From Amycolatopsis iheyensis (GTDB lineage: Bacteria; Actinomycetota; Actinomycetes; Mycobacteriales; Pseudonocardiaceae): 64,000 bases of DNA. Shown piece after piece: positions 59,271-64,000 of this stretch. The notes below the pieces were generated by a model, which had not been told where the DNA came from, did not search any database, and was given only the letters and a program-made list of their open reading frames with translations. Within the stretch, counting starts at the first letter, position 1. Each line of letters starts with the position of its first letter. Position numbers and translations under genes: made by a program. The stretch is taken from positions 186,001-250,000 of the forward strand of contig NZ_JAMXQV010000009.1 of assembly GCF_024703995.1 (NCBI RefSeq), given 5' to 3'.

Positions 59271-59908
59271 GGCGACCGAACGCACCGAGCCGGCGCGACG
59301 GCGGCCGGGGTGGCGATGGCCTGCTTCGGCGTGCAGCACCGTTCGGCGGCCGAGCCGGCCGTCGTCCGGTCCGCGCTCGCCGAACTCCTTACGGCCTGCT
59401 GACCATCGCCTACTGGGACGACCCGGAGCTGGCTGGGCGAAGGGCGTGCGGTCGACGAAGCCGGGTTCTTCGTGGAGGTGGTGCGCCCGTCGACGACCCG
59501 GTTCGAGACGCTCTTCTCGAACGACCGCGTCGAGGGCGTCGCGGCGCTGGCCGAAGAGCTCAGGCGGCGGAACACGCGTACTGGGGCGGCGCCCGCGACC
59601 GGCTTCCGCTGGCCCAGCGGGATCCGCTCGAGCCGGGCGCCGGGCCGGCCGCCACCGCCGAAGTGGAACCGGTCCTGCGCGCGGGCATGGACTTCCTGTG
59701 TGACGACGGCCGTTCGGTGGGCTGCTCCGCCAACCGCTACCTCCGCGTGCTCGGCGAAGACGGCCAGGCGGTCGACAAGAGTTTCGGCATGAGCTGGTGG
59801 CGCGGCCTCGCGGACCTCGACCGCTGGGTCACGGTCGCGACGGCCGATGAGCAGTACTTCGAGTACCTGGGTTGCCATCCGGGCACGGGGTTGCTGCGCG
59901 CGGTGTAG
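59271..59908 (+). pseudogene. Aldoxime dehydratase (phenylacetaldoxime dehydratase family) pseudogene
   Basis: Fragments in several frames match the haem aldoxime dehydratase family in order. VAMACFGVQ occurs near 59310, LLTIAYWDDPELAG near 59398, AGFFVEVVRPSTTRFETLFS near 59460, EHAYWGGARDRLPLAQRDPL near 59573, and then RAGMDFLCDDGRSVGCSANR and KSFGMSWWRGLADLDRW to the end. The joins need at least three frameshifts or small deletions, the normal HPTH-like terminal motif is lost, and there is no start. It ends one base before the LysR stop. It is a relic of nitrile/aldoxime metabolism. Confidence 0.8.
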
Positions 59909-60805
59909 TCAGGCGCGGGGCCGGGGTGGTCCGCTGCCGATGGTGGCGGCGGCTTCGGTGAGGGCCGCCAGGAGCGCCGTCGTCGCCGGTGGGTCGGGTG
60001 GTTCGCCATACGTCGCCGCGTAGATGTGCCGGTGGGAGTCCGGCAGTTCGCTCGCCTCGATGCCGTCGATGCGGTGGGCGCGCAATGCCAGCCCGGGGGT
60101 CGTCGCCACGCCCAGGCCGGCCACCACCAGCGCCTGCATCACCACCATGTCGTCGGAGGTGTAGCCGATCCGCGGCTCGAACCCCGCGTCGGCGCACAGG
60201 GACAGCAGATGACCGCGGCAGCGTTCGCAGCCGGCGATCCACATCGCGTCGCGCAAACCCGGCAGAGACTGTGACGGCTTCGTCGACAGCAAGTACAGCG
60301 GGTCGTCGAGCAGGTGGTGGAGGCGGATGTCCGGCGGCTCCGGCTCGGTTTCGGCGTAGCGGAAGATGATCGCGACGTCGATCTTGCCGGTGCGCAGCAG
60401 TTCCAGCGCCTCGGGCGGCTGCGTGTCGGTCAGGCCGATCTCCAGCCCGGGGTAGGTGCCGGTCAGCGCCGTCACCGCGCGCGGGATCAGCGAGCCGATC
60501 ACGGACGAGAAACCGGCCACGCGCACCCGCCCGGCACTCAGCCCGACGTGGGCGGACAGTTCGGCGTCGGCGGCGTCGATCCGGCCGAGGATCTCCGCCG
60601 CGCGGGACGCCAGCAGCTGCCCGGCGGGGGTGAGCCGGATCCCGCGCCCGGCCCGCTGCAGCAGCTGCGCGCCGGTCTCGGCTTCGAGGCGGGCGAGGTG
60701 GTGGCTGACCGTCGGCTGCGTGTAGTGCAGCTCCTTCGCCGCCGCGGTGACCGAACCGAGCCGGGAGAGCGCGTCGATGACGCGGAGGCGGGTGACGTCC
60801 AGCAA
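59909..60805 (-). CDS. LysR-family transcriptional regulator
   Basis: The 298-residue protein has the LysR helix-turn-helix at the N-terminus (LSRLGSVTAAAKELHYTQPT, VSHHLARLEAETGAQLLQR) and a substrate-binding-like C-terminal domain. The TTG at 60805 gives MLDVTRLRV, the usual LysR beginning. It is divergent from the DHFR-like gene by 101 bp, so it should regulate that gene and itself. Its stop abuts the pseudogene. Ligand unknown. Confidence 0.87.
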   Translation of the reverse strand: MLDVTRLRVIDALSRLGSVTAAAKELHYTQPTVSHHLARLEAETGAQLLQRAGRGIRLTPAGQLLASRAAEILGRIDAADAELSAHVGLSAGRVRVAGFSSVIGSLIPRAVTALTGTYPGLEIGLTDTQPPEALELLRTGKIDVAIIFRYAETEPEPPDIRLHHLLDDPLYLLSTKPSQSLPGLRDAMWIAGCERCRGHLLSLCADAGFEPRIGYTSDDMVVMQALVVAGLGVATTPGLALRAHRIDGIEASELPDSHRHIYAATYGEPPDPPATTALLAALTEAAATIGSGPPRPRA

Positions 60806-60906
60806 CCCATCGATCCCCTCTATGGGACGGCAAGAGCATTGACATTAGACGGACACGCCCGGCCACGGCACGCTTTGAGGACGATCACGACAACCGAGGA
60901 GCGACC

Positions 60907-61539
60907 ATGGCACTCGTCCGCGTCCAGAACTTCGCCGTCTCCCTCGACGGCTTCGGCACCGGTGAGGGGCAGAGCGCCGACGCCCACTTCGGGCACGCCG
61001 GGGACCGGCTGCACGAATGGATGTTCACCACCCGCTGGTGGCAGCCCGGCGGCAGCGGCGGCGTCGACGACGCCTTCGTCCGGCAGCACGACGTCGGCAT
61101 CGGCGCCGAGATCATGGGCGCCGGGAAGTTCGGGCACCCCGGCTGGCACGAGGACCCGGACTGGCGGGGCGCGTGGGGCCCCAACCCGCCGTTCCACACG
61201 CCGGTCTTCGTCCTCACCCACCACCGGCGCGAGCCGATCGAGATGGCCGGGGGCACCACCTTCCACTTCCTCGACGCCTCGCCCGCCGAAGCGGTCGACG
61301 TCGCCCGCGAAGCCGCCGGGGGCAAGGACATCCGGGTCGGCGGTGGCGCCACCACGATCCGCGAGTTCCTCAGCGCCGGCCTCGTCGACCACCTGCACGT
61401 GGTCGTCGTGCCGATCCTGCTCGGCCGCGGCGTGCGCCTCTGGGACGGGCTGGAGGGCGTCGAGCGCGACTTCCAGGTCGAGTCGACGTCGTCGCCGAGC
61501 GGCGTCACGCACGTGACCTTCACCCGCACGACCGCCTGA
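60907..61539 (+). CDS. Dihydrofolate reductase-like protein (RibD C-terminal family)
   Basis: The 210-residue protein has the RibD_C/DHFR-like fold (VQNFAVSLDGFGTGEG at the start, KDIRVGGGATTIREFLSAGL for the nucleotide site, and VPILLGRGVRLWDGLEG). Such stand-alone members in actinomycetes are NAD(P)H reductases of unknown function. ATG at 60907 follows GAGGAG. It is probably controlled by the divergent LysR gene. Confidence 0.85.
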   Translation: MALVRVQNFAVSLDGFGTGEGQSADAHFGHAGDRLHEWMFTTRWWQPGGSGGVDDAFVRQHDVGIGAEIMGAGKFGHPGWHEDPDWRGAWGPNPPFHTPVFVLTHHRREPIEMAGGTTFHFLDASPAEAVDVAREAAGGKDIRVGGGATTIREFLSAGLVDHLHVVVVPILLGRGVRLWDGLEGVERDFQVESTSSPSGVTHVTFTRTTA

Positions 61540-61758
61540 ACGGCCGTTTCCGGCGAATCCGCGGCAAATGCTTGATCAAAGAGCCGCGGGTCGAGTGGTG
61601 ATTTTCTTTCGGTTACACAAACCATTCTGTTTCACCCGATCGTGTAAATGCGCCGCGTGACCATCTGACACGGATAGTCGTGCAGTGATGATGGCGGTAG
61701 GGTCGCCGGCGGCAGGCAACCCGAATGGCTGATCATTTCTTCCGCCACCGGCTTGCTC
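61540..61758 (+). promoter_or_regulatory. A/T-richer intergenic region upstream of the roadblock gene
   Basis: The region holds no convincing gene. An inverted repeat TTACAC...GTGTAA (61613-61618 and 61642-61647) encloses CACCCGATCG, whose complement appears upstream of the MEDS gene at 63463-63472. It probably contains the promoter of the roadblock cluster. Confidence 0.4.
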
Positions 61759-62193
61759 ATGAATTCGTCCGGGATGACTGCGTCCGTCCTGCCTGGTCGG
61801 TCATTCCGAAAGAAAGCAAGGAAATTGGACTTCGACGCACTGGCCGCCGAACTGCGGAACCTGCGGGAGAGCGTCTCCGGGGTGACGGGCACGGTGCTCG
61901 CCGCGGTCGACGGGATCCCGATCATCGCCGACTCGGTCGACCACATCGACCCCGCGAAGATCTCCGCGCTGGCCGCCGCCGACCTCGGGATCGCCCGCCA
62001 GGCAGCCGAAATGACCGGCAAGGGCACGCTGAGCCAGACCGTGGTGTTCAGCAGTGAGGGCTACATGGCCGTGCACGCCGTCGGCCGGCTGGCGCTCATG
62101 GTGGTGCTGGGGGACAAGGGGCTGAACGTCGGGCGCCTGATCTTCGAGTCCCGGCCCGTCATCGAGCGGATCGGCGCGATCCTGGCCGCCTAG
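61759..62193 (+). CDS. Roadblock/LC7-domain protein
   Basis: The ~144-residue protein has the roadblock fold from about residue 26: LAAELRNLRESVSGVTGTVL, AAVDGIPIIADSV and LGIARQAAEMTGKGTL, then VHAVGRLALMVVLGDKGLN. These proteins serve as regulators of small GTPases (MglB-like) in actinomycete conservon-type clusters. The start is uncertain: ATGs at 61759 and 61774 lack a good ribosome-binding site, and TTG at 61825 is possible. It is followed by a related small protein. Confidence 0.8.
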   Translation: MNSSGMTASVLPGRSFRKKARKLDFDALAAELRNLRESVSGVTGTVLAAVDGIPIIADSVDHIDPAKISALAAADLGIARQAAEMTGKGTLSQTVVFSSEGYMAVHAVGRLALMVVLGDKGLNVGRLIFESRPVIERIGAILAA

Positions 62194-62218
62194 CAGCAGT
62201 TCAACGGAAGGAAGCAGA

Positions 62219-62590
62219 ATGATGATGAACATCGACACCGCGCTCAAAGAAGCCATGTCCATCACCGGCGCCGTCGGCGTCGCGCTCGTCGACTACGAAA
62301 GCGGGATGTCGCTCGGCACGAGCGGCGGCGGCGACTGGCTCGACCTGGAAGTGGCCGCGGCCGGCAACACCGAGGTCGTGCGGTCGAAGCTGCGGGTGAT
62401 GTCGTCGCTCGCGCTCAACGACAGCATCGAGGACATCCTGATCACATTGCACCGCCAGTACCACCTGATCCGGTTGATGAACTCGGCGCGCAACTCGCTG
62501 TTCCTCTACCTGGTGCTCGACCGCGAGCGGGCGAACCTGGCGCTGGCCCGGCACTACCTCAAACGCATCGAAGCCGATCTGCAGGTGTAA
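62219..62590 (+). CDS. Second small roadblock-like protein
   Basis: The 123-residue protein starts after a GGAAGGA site. The pattern AMSITGAVGVALVDYESGMS, VVRSKLRVMSSLAL and LFLYLVLDRERANLALARHY again is roadblock/LC7-like. It is 25 bp downstream of the first roadblock gene, likely in one transcript. Pairs of roadblock proteins often heterodimerise. No GTPase gene is seen within the window. Confidence 0.7.
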   Translation: MMMNIDTALKEAMSITGAVGVALVDYESGMSLGTSGGGDWLDLEVAAAGNTEVVRSKLRVMSSLALNDSIEDILITLHRQYHLIRLMNSARNSLFLYLVLDRERANLALARHYLKRIEADLQV

Positions 62591-62610
62591 CCGGGGAGGA
62601 GGAGACGGCG

Positions 62611-63279
62611 ATGGCCGGAGGCGGCTCCCGCGCCGCACTCGTCATCGGCTCGGCGTTGACGCACGACCTCGGTTCGCTGTTCCCGGTGGCGTTGAACCTG
62701 GCCGGCGAGGAGCTGGCGTTCACCTTCGTGTCGTCCTGCCCTTCGCCCGACGCCGTCGAAGACTGGGTCCGGCTGCGGTCGGGAGCCGTCGTGGCCGACC
62801 GGGTGCTGCACTTCGCCGTCGAGGCGGGTGGCCGGCGGATCCGCGTCGAGCTCGCCGGGACACCGGTGCGGGCCCTGGTCGTGCTCGCGGACGAAGTCAC
62901 GGCGGCGTCGGTGAACGCGCCGCGCCTCGGCCGCTGGCAGGACCAGATGCCCTGCACGCTGCAGGTCGCGCTGGACGAGCTCGCCCGGCTGCTGTCGCGC
63001 TGCCACCACCGGGCCGGCGGGCCCGAGCCGCTGATCGACCTCGAGCTCGCCTACCGCCCGGACCGCGACTACGAGCTGCGCCTGGCCGGGGCGCACGAGC
63101 GGGTGCGGCCGTTCATCGCCCCGGTCCGCCCGGTGCTGGGCATGCGCTGGCGCTCGGTGACCTCGGCGCAGCGCAAGGCGTTCCTCGACGAGTTCCCGGC
63201 CGGCGCCCCGGCCCGCGGCTGGCTGCGGCGGCGGCGCACGGTCCGGATCATGGGGCTGGCGATGGAAATCTCGGCTTGA
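62611..63279 (+). CDS. Unrecognised protein in the roadblock cluster
   Basis: The 222-residue protein starts at the ATG after GGAGGAGG, 20 bp past the second roadblock gene. It has a beta-strand-rich first half (RAALVIGSALTHDLGSLF, LAFTFVSSCPSPDAVEDW) and an Arg-rich C-terminus (RGWLRRRRTVRIMGLA). There is no signal peptide or membrane segment. I recognise no family. Co-location suggests function with the roadblock proteins. Confidence 0.55.
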   Translation: MAGGGSRAALVIGSALTHDLGSLFPVALNLAGEELAFTFVSSCPSPDAVEDWVRLRSGAVVADRVLHFAVEAGGRRIRVELAGTPVRALVVLADEVTAASVNAPRLGRWQDQMPCTLQVALDELARLLSRCHHRAGGPEPLIDLELAYRPDRDYELRLAGAHERVRPFIAPVRPVLGMRWRSVTSAQRKAFLDEFPAGAPARGWLRRRRTVRIMGLAMEISA

Positions 63280-63585
63280 GCGTCCGCATTGTTTCGGTGT
63301 ACCGGACGGGGGCGAAAAATTGTTTCGAACACCTGGGTCAAACCGCTTTCCCGGGAGCCGGGGACACTACTGTCCGGCTGGACACATCTGGTCGAAAACC
63401 CCAGGAGAGCCGGTCATTGCCCGATCTTGACCGGACTTCTCGGAGGCAGGAAGGACAAATGCGCCGATCGGGTGTAATCAATTCATCGGGCAATAGCTGA
63501 ACCGCCTTGTGGCGAGTACGCTCCCAGCGATCCGCGGGACCCCCGCGGGCCGATCGACGGGCGGCGGACGCACTCAGGAGGCTCG
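63280..63585. other. Intergenic region with long-range inverted repeat before the MEDS gene
   Basis: No convincing coding region was found; the open frames here have unusual composition. ATTGCCCGAT (63416-63425) recurs inverted as ATCGGGCAAT at 63485-63494. CGATCGGGTG (63463-63472) is the complement of a word upstream of the roadblock gene. A -10 or -35 was not confidently placed. Confidence 0.4.
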
Positions 63586-63591
63586 GTGCCC

Positions 63592-64000
63592 ATGACCATC
63601 CCGGCAGAGCCCCGCTTCCGGCACCAGGGTTGTGTCTACGGCAGTGACGCCGAGTTCCTCGCCATGGCCGTCCCGTTCGCGCGGGACGGCCTGCGGCGGA
63701 ACGAACCCGTGCTCGTCGCCACGACCGCGGCCAACCTCGAGCTGCTGCACGCCGTGATGGGCGCCGACGTCGACCGCATCGCTTTCGCCGAGCCGGGATA
63801 CTTCGGCCGGCGTCCGACGCGGCTGGCCGGTGCGCTGCACCGCTACTGGACGCGGCACCGGGCCACCGCGCCGACCGGCGCCGTCCGCGTCCTCGGCGAG
63901 CCCGCGCGCACCGGCGGCGGGTCCGAGGAGGGCGCCTGGCGGCGCATCGAGGCCGGCTTCAACGTGTCGTTGGCGAGCACGACGATCTGGCTGATCTGCC
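63592..64000 (+). CDS. MEDS-domain protein, 5' part (cut by window end)
   Basis: The frame is open to the end of the window (136 complete codons). The text HQGCVYGSDAEFLAMAVPFA, then RRNEPVLVATTAANLELLHA, is the MEDS (DcmR sensory) domain, which in actinomycetes is often joined to a histidine-kinase ATPase or anti-sigma domain. ATG at 63592 is 10 bp after AGGAGG; GTG at 63586 is 4 bp after it, so either may be used. The rest of the protein, and its output domain, cannot be seen. Confidence 0.75.
   Translation, partial: MTIPAEPRFRHQGCVYGSDAEFLAMAVPFARDGLRRNEPVLVATTAANLELLHAVMGADVDRIAFAEPGYFGRRPTRLAGALHRYWTRHRATAPTGAVRVLGEPARTGGGSEEGAWRRIEAGFNVSLASTTIWLIC

Noticed and set aside
63291-63307. 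A fourth IclR-box-like sequence (GTTTCGGTGTACCGGAC)
   Set aside because: It differs from the consensus in the central and last positions and lies far from the IclR locus, so it is probably chance similarity.
63276-63500. A 74-codon open frame after the roadblock cluster
   Set aside because: Its composition and lack of ribosome-binding site look non-coding, and the region contains inverted repeats typical of a promoter.

Overview
This window is very G+C-rich (by eye around 70% or more), with GTG/TTG starts, overlapping stop/start pairs and AfsR/SARP, IclR, TetR and roadblock-type genes. It looks like a chromosomal stretch from a filamentous actinomycete, most plausibly Pseudonocardiaceae (Amycolatopsis-like); that placement is inference from style. 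No rRNA, tRNA, IS element or CRISPR array was seen.

Layout. 1-3.1 kb: the end of a molybdenum hydroxylase operon (cut large subunit plus 2Fe-2S subunit) facing a BCCT betaine-type transporter, with a shared hairpin between them. 3.2-25.5 kb: the most interesting region. A large AfsR/SARP regulator is divergent from a 17-gene block that encodes a contractile, phage-tail-like injection system: sheath, tube, VgrG-like hub/spike, PAAR-like tip, gp25 and baseplate J-type proteins. No capsid, terminase, portal or integrase gene was seen. The block also holds a predicted PD-(D/E)xK nuclease (candidate effector), an 889-residue protein with hydrophobic hairpins, a Lys/Glu-rich coiled-coil protein, an ATP-grasp ligase, a 2OG-Fe(II) oxygenase and a GH25 muramidase. 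Three GTCGACG heptamers at 11-bp period (a SARP box) lie just before an apparently leaderless first gene, tying the regulator to the system. The muramidase 3' end is duplicated (120 bp, identical) together with a remnant of the neighbouring quinone oxidoreductase gene.

25.7-36.2 kb: small regulator-plus-enzyme modules. These are an oxidoreductase and HD hydrolase; a TetR/FAD-monooxygenase pair with two matching operators; an XRE-TetR fusion regulator beside a phosphotransferase, a decayed enoyl-CoA hydratase, an AMACR-like gene and an acyl-CoA dehydrogenase; and a GntR/MFS pair with a 26-bp perfect palindrome. 36.2-40.2 kb: an SDR, LLM oxidoreductase and acyl-CoA ligase operon divergent from a TetR gene.

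40.2-55.1 kb: a large catabolic locus. Leftward: CaiB-type CoA transferase, CitE-like lyase, cyclase and MmgE/PrpD. Rightward: a complete Liv-type ABC transporter, a second MmgE/PrpD, an Asp/Glu racemase-like protein, an FAD dehydrogenase and a hydantoinase. An IclR gene closes it. One 17-bp imperfect palindrome occurs upstream of each leftward, rightward and iclR transcription unit, which suggests a single IclR regulon for an imported small organic acid or cyclic amide of unknown identity.

55.1-64 kb: secreted proteins, an LLM monooxygenase, an osmoprotectant-type binding lipoprotein, a broken aldoxime dehydratase pseudogene, a LysR/DHFR-like pair, and a roadblock-type cluster running into a MEDS-domain gene cut by the window end.
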